From positions 62,001-126,000 of the forward strand of contig CM016927.1 in the NCBI GenBank assembly GCA_006247105.1: DNA of 64,000 nucleotides, read 5' to 3'. Below are positions 1-10,200 of the stretch, one piece after another. Position numbers and translations under genes: made by a program. Position 1 is the first letter of the stretch, and every line of letters starts with the position of its first letter. Below the pieces are notes generated by a model that worked only from the letters and a program-made list of their open reading frames with translations, was not told the DNA's origin and did no database searches. Origin of the DNA: Giardia muris (Eukaryota > Fornicata > Diplomonadida > Hexamitidae).

Positions 1-910
1 CACTATCGGCCACGGTGAGCGCATACTCGTCATGCCGGGAGCAGGCGATGGCCGTGGGGACGGAGCCCTTATCCTCCCCTACCAAAGCAGAGTACTTATA
101 CGTTTTGACAGGGTTATTGACGCGAGTATCCAGGAGGGCTATCTCCCCGGTATCTGAGGCTGCTAGGATCACCTGGGGACAAAAGGAGTGAATGCTAATC
201 CCATTGACATCTCCACTAAGTCGAGATCCTCCTAACTGCTTCATCTCCTTACAATCCCACCAGCAAACGTTTCCTTCTCCATCCCCACCCGCCAGGAAGG
301 CCTCCCGTGTCACACTGAACTCGAGGGAGAAGCCTTCTGTCTTCAGGCCTGTGAGACGTGCAACCGGTTCGGAGTCCTCCTTCTCAATGCTACACCTCCG
401 CAATGTTCGCAGGTCGTACAGTAGCACCGCGTCGTTCGAGAACGCGGCGATGAGGTTCTGTTCGTGTGGGCAGCAGGAGATCGCATTCGCCTCGCTAGGG
501 AATTCGATCCAATGCCGATCATGAAAGGACCCAAGCTTGGGCGATGGGGCTGATCCATATCCTCCAACGATGACTCCCTCATCTCTCTTCAGGATAGAAT
601 CGGGGTCCACGGTCTGGGATGCTAATGGAAGCGCAAGCTCTTTAACATACAGATGATTCCGTTCTTGTTCTGCGTCCGTGGTGGGCGTATGGGTCCCGAT
701 GACGAATCCGACCGACGCATGGTCCGTCCCGGCGGTGACATATGGCTGCATATCGAGGGCGAGGGTCGGATAGACGAGAACGTGGGTAATACACATGTCA
801 TAGAGGGCCGAGCAGTTCCGACGCCAAATTCTATACGCCTCGTAGGTCACCTCGTCGACGCTAGATGGGGCCGCGCTCGTGGGAGCCGTCGCGGCCGAGA
901 TGGTCGTCAT
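1..910 (-). CDS. RBBP4/RbAp48/MSI1-family WD40 histone-binding protein (3' end outside window)
   Basis: My translation from the ATG at 910 is open to the window edge (303 codons). After a short Ala/Ser/Thr-rich start, residues 23-32 read YEAYRIWRRN, followed by a 'YDMCITHVLVYPTL' stretch and a 'GTHT...RNHLYV' stretch. These are the hallmark N-terminal helix and first blade of RbAp46/48, MSI1 and CAF-1 p55 proteins, which bind histone H3-H4 in chromatin assembly, Sin3/HDAC and Polycomb-type complexes. Later segments contain WD-like blades ('LLYDLRTLRRC', 'GGDGEGNVCWWDCKE', 'ILAASDTGEIALLDTR'). The ATG follows 'cagtaaaa', an A-rich context typical of the window. It lies 18 nt downstream of the stop of the ankyrin gene at 929-2971 on the same strand. 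The C-terminal blades are not visible. Family identity is fairly sure; which complex it serves is not. Confidence 0.85.
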   Translation of the reverse strand, partial: MTTISAATAPTSAAPSSVDEVTYEAYRIWRRNCSALYDMCITHVLVYPTLALDMQPYVTAGTDHASVGFVIGTHTPTTDAEQERNHLYVKELALPLASQTVDPDSILKRDEGVIVGGYGSAPSPKLGSFHDRHWIEFPSEANAISCCPHEQNLIAAFSNDAVLLYDLRTLRRCSIEKEDSEPVARLTGLKTEGFSLEFSVTREAFLAGGDGEGNVCWWDCKEMKQLGGSRLSGDVNGISIHSFCPQVILAASDTGEIALLDTRVNNPVKTYKYSALVGEDKGSVPTAIACSRHDEYALTVADS

Positions 911-928
911 TTTTACTGTTCTTCTCAT

Positions 929-2971
929 TCACTCCCGCGGCAATGTCGACTCCAAACCCTCGAGGCGCGCCGCTAGCTTGAAATTCCTGCCTCGACGCGC
1001 GAGGTCAACGGCCCGATACCCCTCATGGTTCCGTAGCCTCCCCTCTTGCTGATATAGAAGTAGGACGTTCCTCACCCGTCCCGCTTGGACCGCAAGCATC
1101 AAGGCGGTCATCCCCTCGTTGTCCTGCATCCCGGCCTCGTGGGCGGCGAGCTTGGCGACAAGCTGGGGCTCGAGCTGGATTGACGCGATCATAAGAGCCG
1201 TTCTCCCCTTCTTGTTCTGGTACCGCGCCTCGAGCGGTAGAAGGCGGTCGATGCACGCGGGGTTACGCCGGTGGACGGCCGCCATCAATGCGGTCCAGCC
1301 CTGAATGTCTTGATGTCCAGCCTCGCAAAGAAGGTCTTCGACAATTCCGTCATATCCATGTTCGGCCGCGGTATGCAAGGCTGTCACCCCGGCATCGGAG
1401 GCAAGGAGCTTCTCAAAGGGAAGGAGGTGTTTGACGATTGTTCGATGACCTACTCGTGCTGCATTCATCATAGCAGTCCACCCCTTATTGTTTCTGGCTC
1501 CGGCTTCTTTCTCCTTCAGGATCTCGACCACGTCGGGATGCCCAGCCCTTGAGGCGTACATGAGGGCGGTCCAAAGAAGACCGTCACGCAGGTTGCTTTC
1601 CTTTTCCATCAGAAGTTCCACGACATCAACGCGGTTACGAACAGCAGCAAACATCAACGCCGTGGTTCCGAAGGCGTCTTGCCGTCCAGCCTCGTCAAGA
1701 TGGGCGAGAACATCTTCAAAGGAGCCCTCATTGACGGCCTCTATGAGCTTTGAGCCGAAGAAGGAACCTGCATGCTTGTTTCTGACAAAGTCTGCGATCT
1801 CTTGCGCGACATCGGTCCAGGTGAGCTTCAAAAGGCCATTGTATGGAGGCTCTCCAGTGAAGCATGGAAGATCATATTCGTACGGCCCAAGAACCCTCGA
1901 TAACTCAGGATGGCCGAAAGACATCGAAATACTCAAGGCCGTCTGCTTGTCTTGAGAGATCAGACGGGCCTCACTTGGGAGAAGAAGCTTAGCGACATCA
2001 AGTACACCATACTTCGCGCAGCACATCAATGCGGTCCAACCGTCCTTGGTTTGAAGCCCGGCCTCCAAGGGTGCCAGTTCCAACGCTAGCTTATTGTGGT
2101 GAGATGTCAAGGCATAAATCAACGCTGTCTTACCCGCTCCGTCTTGGCAACGTGCCTCTCCAAGAAGAAAGGGTATTGCCTTAGTGATCCCATTCCTTGC
2201 AGCATGCATCAGCGCAGTCATCCCGCTAGCGTCTTGAAGGCCCTGTTCGTACTGAGCAAGAATTTCGACATAACTCACCTTCCCAAGGAGGGTGGCAATG
2301 ATCAAGGCAGTTTGACCCTTAGAATTGCGTGCTCCACCATAGCGCTTGACGAGGCCTTCACTTAGAAGTTCGCTGGCCATGACTCGTGCCATCAATTCGG
2401 TACCATCATCGTTCTTCTTACTAGCCCAGACCATGTAATGTTCCAGGAAATCTCCATGACAGGTCTTCTGAAGAATCCCAAGAGCCTCCTGGCCTAGCGA
2501 AAGGCCTTCGTGGTCAAGCATCGCGCTAAACATTTGAAGGTCTTCTCGTTTGAGAGCGATACTTGTGGCAGACTCACCACCATGTGTACGCATTCCCCCT
2601 TCTACCTCGACCAACTGTAATGCCACCTGGAGGTGTCCACAACGCACTCCATGCATCAGTGCGGTGTGACCCCTATAATCGCGAAGACATCCTTCATGTT
2701 TGAGAAGAAGCTTCACGGCCTCAAGATCATTCTGTTGTGCCGCGATCATCAAAGCGGTCTCGCCGGCCGAGTTCCTAAGAACCCGTTCGTGAGGTAACAG
2801 AAGCTCAATAAAGGGTAACTTCGAGGATCTGACGGCAAGCATTAAGGCGGTCTCTGCATGCCGATCGGGATGAAAGAGACGGAGCCCCGCGCACCTGGTC
2901 ACGTTCGCCGCGACGCGCGCGATGTCGTCCGATTCGACGGCGGCGAACCATTCCGACACGGCGGTTATCAT
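929..2971 (-). CDS. Ankyrin-repeat protein, 'protein 21.1' type (680 aa)
   Basis: The protein is built almost wholly of degenerate ankyrin repeats of about 30 residues with the Giardia consensus 'G-x-TALM-x-AA-x-x-G-...-V-x-x-LL-...-EA-x-x-Q/R-D/N'. I can follow roughly 18 repeats in two blocks, separated by a non-repeat piece near residues 380-420 ('GLLKLTWTDVAQEIADFV'). No kinase, RING or membrane segment is visible. Ankyrin arrays are protein-binding scaffolds; in Giardia such proteins form a very large family, some of it cytoskeletal, but no specific partner can be read from the sequence. The ATG at 2971 lies 6 nt after the stop of the next upstream gene on the same strand, so its transcription start must sit within or at the edge of that gene. 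The family call is firm; the function is unknown. Confidence 0.9.
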   Translation of the reverse strand: MITAVSEWFAAVESDDIARVAANVTRCAGLRLFHPDRHAETALMLAVRSSKLPFIELLLPHERVLRNSAGETALMIAAQQNDLEAVKLLLKHEGCLRDYRGHTALMHGVRCGHLQVALQLVEVEGGMRTHGGESATSIALKREDLQMFSAMLDHEGLSLGQEALGILQKTCHGDFLEHYMVWASKKNDDGTELMARVMASELLSEGLVKRYGGARNSKGQTALIIATLLGKVSYVEILAQYEQGLQDASGMTALMHAARNGITKAIPFLLGEARCQDGAGKTALIYALTSHHNKLALELAPLEAGLQTKDGWTALMCCAKYGVLDVAKLLLPSEARLISQDKQTALSISMSFGHPELSRVLGPYEYDLPCFTGEPPYNGLLKLTWTDVAQEIADFVRNKHAGSFFGSKLIEAVNEGSFEDVLAHLDEAGRQDAFGTTALMFAAVRNRVDVVELLMEKESNLRDGLLWTALMYASRAGHPDVVEILKEKEAGARNNKGWTAMMNAARVGHRTIVKHLLPFEKLLASDAGVTALHTAAEHGYDGIVEDLLCEAGHQDIQGWTALMAAVHRRNPACIDRLLPLEARYQNKKGRTALMIASIQLEPQLVAKLAAHEAGMQDNEGMTALMLAVQAGRVRNVLLLYQQEGRLRNHEGYRAVDLARRGRNFKLAARLEGLESTLPRE

Positions 2972-2977
2972 TCCATA

Positions 2978-5900
2978 CTATTTTGAATCTTTTCGACGAG
3001 GAGATTCCTCACGTCTACTAAGTCGACGGAGAAGGGCTCCAAGCTCGTCAGGATTCGCCTCGAGGTACTCTCGGAGGTACGCGAGTGCGTTCTCGAAGCC
3101 CAGGACCGTATCGATTCGGCCTCTCATGAGCACTTTCGTTAATCTTCGTAGAAAGACTTGTCGTTTCTCTTGTAAAACCTTGGCCATAACACACCCCTGC
3201 TCCTTCAATGGGATCCCTGGTGTCAAAGATACACACCGAAGGACCGAGACCTCAAGCTCTGCCGTCATACCGGTTTCAAGTGTGCAAATGTACTTCAACT
3301 CCACCGAGTATTGTTTGATGTAGGACTGGACGATCCCGAACATCCCTTGTAGTGGTCCAGCGATAATGACGAAGACGGCTCCAGGATATAAAGCCTTATC
3401 ATCTCCTGTTGATTGCCTTGCAGGACCAACCTTCTCCTTCCCGTAGAAGAAGGGGCGTAGACGCGTGACACGTAGACCTCGGATGAAGGGCATCCGCAGG
3501 TCGTTCTCGGGATCGTGCTCAGATGAAGAAGAAGATGATGATGAGGAAGGCTCATCAATGGGGGCAATCTGAAGGCTATCACTCTTGGGCTTACTGAGTC
3601 CTGAGGTGCTTGGGGCTACCGCGTCGGTGTTCCTGGCACTCGAATGCACAGGACTGTTGATGAGCTGGCGGTTGTACGTTTGCATCTTGGCACTTAATGG
3701 TCCAGCTTCCGATGCCAAGAGATTCGTCTCGGGGATGACCAATGGTGCAGAGCATGCCATGGGGTAATGTACGACGGAGTCCTGCACCCCTTGCATATGA
3801 ATGCGAGTTAAAGCCACGCTTTCGAGAGGAGTGGTTTGAGCATCAAGAAAGACCTCATCATCAAGAGCAATAAGGCTACCAGGGAGATCTGAAAGAGGTG
3901 GTAAGGCTTCGATCTCCGGAAAGACACTTGATCGTATTGTTCGTAGTTCCCCAAGCGGTTGAGGTGTCAATTCCATCTCCAATACCTTGAACAGCTCTCC
4001 ACTATCCTGATAAAGACCAGAGATCAGTCCCGTGCCTGGGTCGCTACTACAGATCCCAAGGGCCAACGAGGCTTGCTCGTATGAGGTCGTTGTCTGTCTT
4101 GCCCCAACCCCTAGTAAGTGATCTCGAAGACTTTCTGAAGTTATGGCCGTTACTCTAGAAAGAGTTCTATTATTACCCCCTTCCCATAAGCAGGTCGGAG
4201 AGTTGACACTGACAAACCTCACCCCCGAACTCGTAGTTTTCCCACTCGACCCAAAGGTAGGCGTCGAGTAACTTCGAGGGATACTAGGAATCGAGGTCGT
4301 CGAACCTGATAGGATGTTGCGATGGCCTTCCTGGGGACTCAAATCTTGTAATAGCAAGTCTGGCTGGGTAGCTGTTATAGCCATTTCCTTTGGTCTTTCT
4401 ATCTTCGGTTCCATGATGACCAGGTGCTTATGAGAACAAAGACGAATCATTCCACAGAAAGAAACATAGGCATGGTATTCCCCATCAACATAGATCTCGT
4501 CGACGATGATTCCAATGGTATCACCACACAGCACTATGACTCCAATGTCGAACTGCATGAATGGCATTGTGGGCCCGAGCGTGTATGCGATCTGTTGTTC
4601 GAGAAGGCTTTCTCTCACCGTATCGCAGAGGCTTATGGCCGCTCCACAGGTCAAACAGGACGTCTTCGACGCCACATAAAGGCATGCGCAAGTACGGCAT
4701 ACAAGATGCCCACACCCAAGTCGCATTGGGCGACGGACAATGTTATTGCACCCTGAACAGATGATGTCAACCCCAGGGAAATACCGATGCATCAGAACAA
4801 GCCTGGAAAGCAACACCCCCTTGGGTCCACAAAGAGCTGGATTGAGCCGCGTGATGAGTTCCCGGCACCCCTGCATACAGCGCTTTACAAGCAACTCTTC
4901 TGGCCGCGGTTGGCTCGGTTTCCGAGTGCCTTGACAGTGCGTATCGAGGCGTAGCTCAACGACTCGTTTGGCGGCTGCTGAACTCGAACCACGACGTGCA
5001 CGGGTAACAGTTGGGGTGAGATTGCTTTTCTGTCCCTTCTGACTCTTCAATGTACGAAGCCAGGCTTGAAGAGACAAGAGCAACTCCGTGGTAAGGTGCA
5101 GGGCCTTCCCAATACGAAGCGCACGACCCCTCAGGATAGTAAGGTCGTCAACGAGCCGAAGGATATTTAGAGTCCAGGGGTGAAGGAGAGATAGGCGGCG
5201 CTTTGTCACCTGGTGCCGCGTGATCTGAACGAGCGTGCTCTCAGTGTAGTAGGATGATGGGCGCAGCTGAGAAAGACAGAGTGTACGAATCGTAGAGTTG
5301 GCTGCTTGAATAGCCAACAGACCTGGTCCCTTGCGCAAAGCCACACGCATTTCAAGAACCTTAAGAGCCACCAAGGCCTTCGCTTGATGTAGCTCAACAT
5401 TATCAAGATCAAAGAGTACTCGGCACAGACTCTGCTCAGGATCGTCGAGAAGGAGACCCAGACGAGTACAGGTTAGATCTGAACGCAAGTAACACGGAAT
5501 ACCTCGATCGATGAAGATATTATGATCTGGAACCGTAGCCTCGAGCTTTCGAACCAGGTCCCAATCCAGTCTGGGTAGACACCCTATTGAAGTGGTGGAC
5601 ACAGCCTCGATTGGTCTTAGACAACGAAGACAAGGCCACCCACCGTCTGCGCACTCACATAGACAAGTGTAACAGTACGGATGGCCACATGCCGCGCGGA
5701 CCGGAAGACGCATGAGACGCCAGCAACCGGAACAGGTGAGGGTGGGATACCGTTTCCAGACGCTGAAGTCTGTCACGACTCGTAGATATCCACGGAGATC
5801 GCTTGGGTGACTGTACGTAAGATTGGAACCCATCAGAAGAGGTGTGGTGGACTCTGGCTCAGTACTAGCTGGGCTGAGAGATGTCGAAGTTATATCTCGT

Positions 5901-7240
5901 CCTGCCTCTCGTCGGCCGTTCCGCTCCATATACTGACGCTCCATGGCTACCACTGGAAGACAGAGCCTTAGGCGGCTCATTTTGGCCGCACTTAACTCGG
6001 TCCGTGTATCTGATAGTCCCTCCTGGCCTTCTTGTTCTCGACTAGCGTTGGTGCTCAAGAGATGCGTCGATTGTATACCGTAGCTCCACCTATGACCCTG
6101 CTTAGAATCGTCCTGCAATAGGTTCGCCACAAATCTCTCCAACTCAACGCATGGATCACGTTCTTGCTCGCAGCCATGTGGTCGTATTTCTTTAGAAACC
6201 TCCTCAGATACCAGTTTCATCTCGTACACGTTCGGCAGGTCCTGCTGCACCAGGAATGGGCTAGGAAATGCCCTTGCACCGGCCGTTAGTGTATTTGCGA
6301 CGAGTTCCCTCTCATTGGCGAGCTTCATTGCACGTGAAAAGGCCAGAGCATATTCTGGCGTGTGCTGGAGCAAGGAGCGTAGAGCCGCGTCCATGGGGTG
6401 ATATTTCGGCTGATAGTAAGAGTATGCGGTATAAATATCGAAGCTGTCGGAAAGAAGGGCAAACTCGTTCTGAGGTAGAAGGCCTCTTGTGCAAGCGGTG
6501 GCTAGTAGTGCGTAGACGCCTGAAGGGTACTTGGGAGGCTCTATGATGATGTTACCGCGTGTTATTCGCGTCCCAAAGATCGTGTAGATAGAGATGAGTG
6601 GTTCGACCTCACATACGCGACCAAGCCAGATAATGCCTCCGCAGTTCACGACTGCCACCGTACAGGCACGTAAGCGACTCAGCTTGTGCTGTGCTTGAAG
6701 GCTCATGCGCCCGATCGTATCGTTATCGAAGACGGTTCCAAGAGTGTTACTCACCCGTCCCGGAAGTACCTTCAGGACAATACCGTACTCGGTTGGGACA
6801 TGTGTCAAAGACGCAAGCTGTCGAGGTGCAAGGATACGGACCGCAGCTCCCGGGGGTGGGTCATATCTCGTCGCTTGCAATGTGCATAGAAGCTCATCCT
6901 CAAGGTCTTCATCTATGGGAGTTCCCAGTATACAATCATCTCGCTCATGACCGGACCAGCTATCCTTGGGGATGGGAAGAAGGCATACGGGACAACACCG
7001 TCGCCAAATACGGATGGCGTATTGAAGGCAGTCGAAACAGAAGTGATGAGCACAACTAATCGGCCGTGTAGGCTTGCAGAATGGTGCGAGACAGATTGGA
7101 CAGACGAGGTGTGGAGGGATCTGAACGACCCCCAGTTCCCCACCTCCTCCATAGACTCGCCAGGCTTGGGTTCCTGGCACCGTCGGCATGCGTTCTCCCA
7201 ACGAGCTTCCACTACTAGGCCGTCCAGACCCAATCCTCAT
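2978..7240 (-). CDS. Three-RING-domain protein with interleaved small beta-barrel-like segments (1420 aa)
   Basis: I chose ATG 7240; an earlier in-frame TTG is not a likely start. Three RING-like Cys/His clusters are visible: about residues 47-90 (starts CPICLAPF, 'CAHHFCFDC', 'CPVC'), 503-545 ('CSGCWRL', 'CGHPYCYTC', 'CLRC') and 826-868 ('CSGCNNI', 'CGHLVCRTC', 'CLTC'). Each is followed by a short segment of the type 'GVVLxxxxGxVxV' that could form an SH3/KOW-like barrel, with another near the C-terminus ('PGAVFVIIAGPLQGMFGIV'). The middle is Ser/Thr-rich and probably disordered, including an Asp/Glu/Ser run near residue 1235. RING domains usually recruit ubiquitin E2 enzymes, so an E3 ligase role is plausible but inferred. 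It has a paralogue of the same layout at 31845-35813. It is divergent from TOR across a 53-nt spacer. Confidence 0.75.
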   Translation of the reverse strand: MRIGSGRPSSGSSLGERMPTVPGTQAWRVYGGGGELGVVQIPPHLVCPICLAPFCKPTRPISCAHHFCFDCLQYAIRIWRRCCPVCLLPIPKDSWSGHERDDCILGTPIDEDLEDELLCTLQATRYDPPPGAAVRILAPRQLASLTHVPTEYGIVLKVLPGRVSNTLGTVFDNDTIGRMSLQAQHKLSRLRACTVAVVNCGGIIWLGRVCEVEPLISIYTIFGTRITRGNIIIEPPKYPSGVYALLATACTRGLLPQNEFALLSDSFDIYTAYSYYQPKYHPMDAALRSLLQHTPEYALAFSRAMKLANERELVANTLTAGARAFPSPFLVQQDLPNVYEMKLVSEEVSKEIRPHGCEQERDPCVELERFVANLLQDDSKQGHRWSYGIQSTHLLSTNASREQEGQEGLSDTRTELSAAKMSRLRLCLPVVAMERQYMERNGRREAGRDITSTSLSPASTEPESTTPLLMGSNLTYSHPSDLRGYLRVVTDFSVWKRYPTLTCSGCWRLMRLPVRAACGHPYCYTCLCECADGGWPCLRCLRPIEAVSTTSIGCLPRLDWDLVRKLEATVPDHNIFIDRGIPCYLRSDLTCTRLGLLLDDPEQSLCRVLFDLDNVELHQAKALVALKVLEMRVALRKGPGLLAIQAANSTIRTLCLSQLRPSSYYTESTLVQITRHQVTKRRLSLLHPWTLNILRLVDDLTILRGRALRIGKALHLTTELLLSLQAWLRTLKSQKGQKSNLTPTVTRARRGSSSAAAKRVVELRLDTHCQGTRKPSQPRPEELLVKRCMQGCRELITRLNPALCGPKGVLLSRLVLMHRYFPGVDIICSGCNNIVRRPMRLGCGHLVCRTCACLYVASKTSCLTCGAAISLCDTVRESLLEQQIAYTLGPTMPFMQFDIGVIVLCGDTIGIIVDEIYVDGEYHAYVSFCGMIRLCSHKHLVIMEPKIERPKEMAITATQPDLLLQDLSPQEGHRNILSGSTTSIPSIPRSYSTPTFGSSGKTTSSGVRFVSVNSPTCLWEGGNNRTLSRVTAITSESLRDHLLGVGARQTTTSYEQASLALGICSSDPGTGLISGLYQDSGELFKVLEMELTPQPLGELRTIRSSVFPEIEALPPLSDLPGSLIALDDEVFLDAQTTPLESVALTRIHMQGVQDSVVHYPMACSAPLVIPETNLLASEAGPLSAKMQTYNRQLINSPVHSSARNTDAVAPSTSGLSKPKSDSLQIAPIDEPSSSSSSSSSEHDPENDLRMPFIRGLRVTRLRPFFYGKEKVGPARQSTGDDKALYPGAVFVIIAGPLQGMFGIVQSYIKQYSVELKYICTLETGMTAELEVSVLRCVSLTPGIPLKEQGCVMAKVLQEKRQVFLRRLTKVLMRGRIDTVLGFENALAYLREYLEANPDELGALLRRLSRREESPRRKDSK

Positions 7241-7293
7241 CCCCAGCAAAAAGGTAGTTTAAATAGAGGTACTTGGGGATCTTATACGACGGG
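7241..7293. promoter_or_regulatory. 53-nt divergent promoter between the three-RING gene and TOR
   Basis: Only 53 nt separate the two start codons. The spacer holds a run of five A residues followed by 'ggtagtttaaatagagg', the most AT-rich part. Short A/T-rich initiators next to the ATG are the known form of Giardia promoters and can work in both directions. The exact transcription starts are not readable. Confidence 0.55.
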
Positions 7294-10200
7294 ATGGATA
7301 AACCTACGAATCGGTTCTCCTCCTACACGGCCGACCTCTCGAGCGATGACTCGGAGGTCTGTGCACGGACCGCGAGGGCGATCCGGGCGTTTGTCGAGCG
7401 GGACTCGCGTCAGTTGCTCTCCGACGGACGGAACCTCCTGTTAAGTGACTTACAAACGTTCCTTGTCTCTCTTCTCGACTCGTCGGACCAGCGCACCCAT
7501 GCCGCCGGCCTCACTCTCATGTTCGAGCTGATCCAATCGCGAGTCCTCACCAGTCTAGTCTCGGCGTCCTTCTTCGAGACCAAAGCTCTTGAGCAATTGG
7601 AGACGGCACACGACACGGTTTTCGGGGCAGTCTGCCGGATGGTCGGGCACATGATTGGGACGAAGTCCTTCTCACCGCAGTTCACGGGGGCCGTCATTCA
7701 GATAGCGAAGCGCAGCATCTTTACAGAGGGTACCGCGGGCGCGCGGCGGGGTGTGTTGCTCTTCAACCGCCTCGTCATGACGCGGATCGCAGACGTGCTG
7801 GAGCTAATCGATAGCGAGCTTGTCAGACGCATCTGGACTCTTCTCCTCGACTCCCCCACAGAGGCTGACGAGGATGAATGCCACAAAGCGATCGAGCATT
7901 GTCTCAAACTCAGTAACCGTACATCCGACACGACGATCTGGCTCTTCGAGAACATAACCAAAACCTTCGAGAAGGGGTCTCAGAAGGAGCTTCTCATCGC
8001 CCTTCATTTGCTTCTGAAACTGCTACGGTTGAGCCATCACGATGAGGACCTTCGGGGGCTTCTCAGCAACCAGTACGATATGATGCTAGGCCTTGAGCAA
8101 AAGATGTGGATAGCGCGTACGGATCGAGGAAAGTGTGCCGTTGGAAGCTTCATCTCACGTCTTGCGTATCTGAACCCCCCAGTATTCGTCGAGAATGGTC
8201 GTTTAGAAAACGTGATGCAGTTCTTCAAGGTTAACGTCCCTTCCGTCCCTGACCTTCTAGAACCCCTTGGTGAGCTCGTCTATGTCTTAGGAGAGCAGCG
8301 TATAAGTCCTGTCTTCGGAGATGTCATCGACATGGTGGCAAAGGTATTATCGGCACGCTCTCTGGGCAAGGGGTCCCGTGCGCTGAGTGACTCCTCTCTG
8401 AGCTGCATCAAGTACATCTCCACTGGTACCCCGAACCTCCTCAACGCTCACATCAGTCGAGTCCTGTCTAGTATCTTCTCCGTCGGCCTATGCTCGGAGC
8501 TGGTTGTCGCCCTCCGTGACCTCTCCACAAACATCCCCAGTCTCCTGCCCGACATCCAGCGGAAGCTCCTTTGCCTCGTGACTTTGACCCTAGGAGGAAT
8601 AAAACTATTCTTCTCCCGAACGGCGGATGACTGCTCAAAGAAGTTCGTGGTCTTGTCCCGCGACAATTTCGATAATGTTCCGCTGCCACGCCGCGATTCC
8701 CTCGATTCGCGGGCCTCGCGTGTCCCATTGTCAACTGTCCAAGAATCTCATGATTGCACGCCAGAGATGATAGCTGCATATGGGCCTCGCCTTGAGCTCG
8801 AGATGCTTGAGCAGCAGGACTACGAGGACCTGCGTGGAGTACCTCAGACTACCGATGTCTTAATCGCTCTTAAAGCCCTCCGCGACTTCGATCTCCAATG
8901 CTTCGACATGACTCTTTTCGTAGCAGATTATGTAACGCGATACCTCTCCTTCGAGCGGCCCGAAGTTCGGTCGTGTGCGGCAGAGGTCATTTTACGAGTC
9001 CTGCAAGGAGAGCCACGCGTTCGCCGTACAAACTCCCCCCCACGTCCTCTTGCCCTTGACGAGACTACATCCTATGAGACTCAAACCAGTCATATTTCAC
9101 AGATCATTGAATTCCCAGGGATTCGGGCGAGCGATGGGTTACCAGAGAATCCTACTGAGGCTAGTGCACTCAATACTACGACGATGCGCGATCCTGAGAA
9201 TCCAGACCAAGCGGCTTACCGTCAGAAGGAGTATGGAGGGAATGCTTATCGGAACATGATCCTTGCTGACCTCGTCAAGCAGGTTCTTATCGTGGCTGTC
9301 ACGGACACGGAAGTTTCCGTCCGACGGAAGATCGTGCAGGCCTTTCTTCGGCGGCAGGCAGGCGATATCTATCTTGCACATGAGAGCAATCTCCGGACCC
9401 TCTTCGTTTCGCTCTACGATGAGTGCATTAATGTCAGGCTCGCGGTGGTTCAGCTACTTGGGCGACTGGTGACACGGAATCCTTCATTGATTATTCCAGA
9501 GGTCCGGCAATTGATCATGGCACTTCTGACGGAGGTGCGTCTGTCAACGGACAATGCACAGCGTGCGCGCGCGAACGAGCTGATAGTTGCGTGCTTCCGG
9601 TTCTGTGGGTTCGTCGTCCAGCCCTACATCCCCATGGTCTACTCGGCGATCATGAACATCGTGTCTGAGGGCTGCTCGGACGAGGGACTGCTAACCTCGT
9701 GCCTCCTGACGTTTGCGGAGCTCTTCTCTGTTGGGTCTTTGAGTATGGTCCATTGTCTCGCCGAGGTGTTACCGTTCATCATCTCGTGCGTCAAGGAGGA
9801 GTCGTCGAAGTTCCTGCGCCTCGCGACGCTCCGGTGCTTCACCCGCATTATCGACGCAACATCCTTTGTGATTTACCCTTGGTTTCTTTACCGCGATCTC
9901 TTCCCGATCACCCTAGCAATTATCAAGAACGACCCACACCTCCAGATTCGTTTGGAGGCGGCGCGGCTATTGGCGACGATCGGGGCGGTCGACCCCGCGA
10001 TGGTCAATCGTCTCGACGTGTCAGCGATCATGACACGGCGCAAGGGCTCGTGCCACTGCAATGAGGCGGATATCTTCTCGGCGGAGCATGTCCTCGACGA
10101 GGAGGACATCTGGGTGGACCACAAGACCGATTATATCACAGTGGAGCAATATCGCCCACTCAAGTCCCATGGGAAGGCGGCGATAAATCCTATCACCGGG

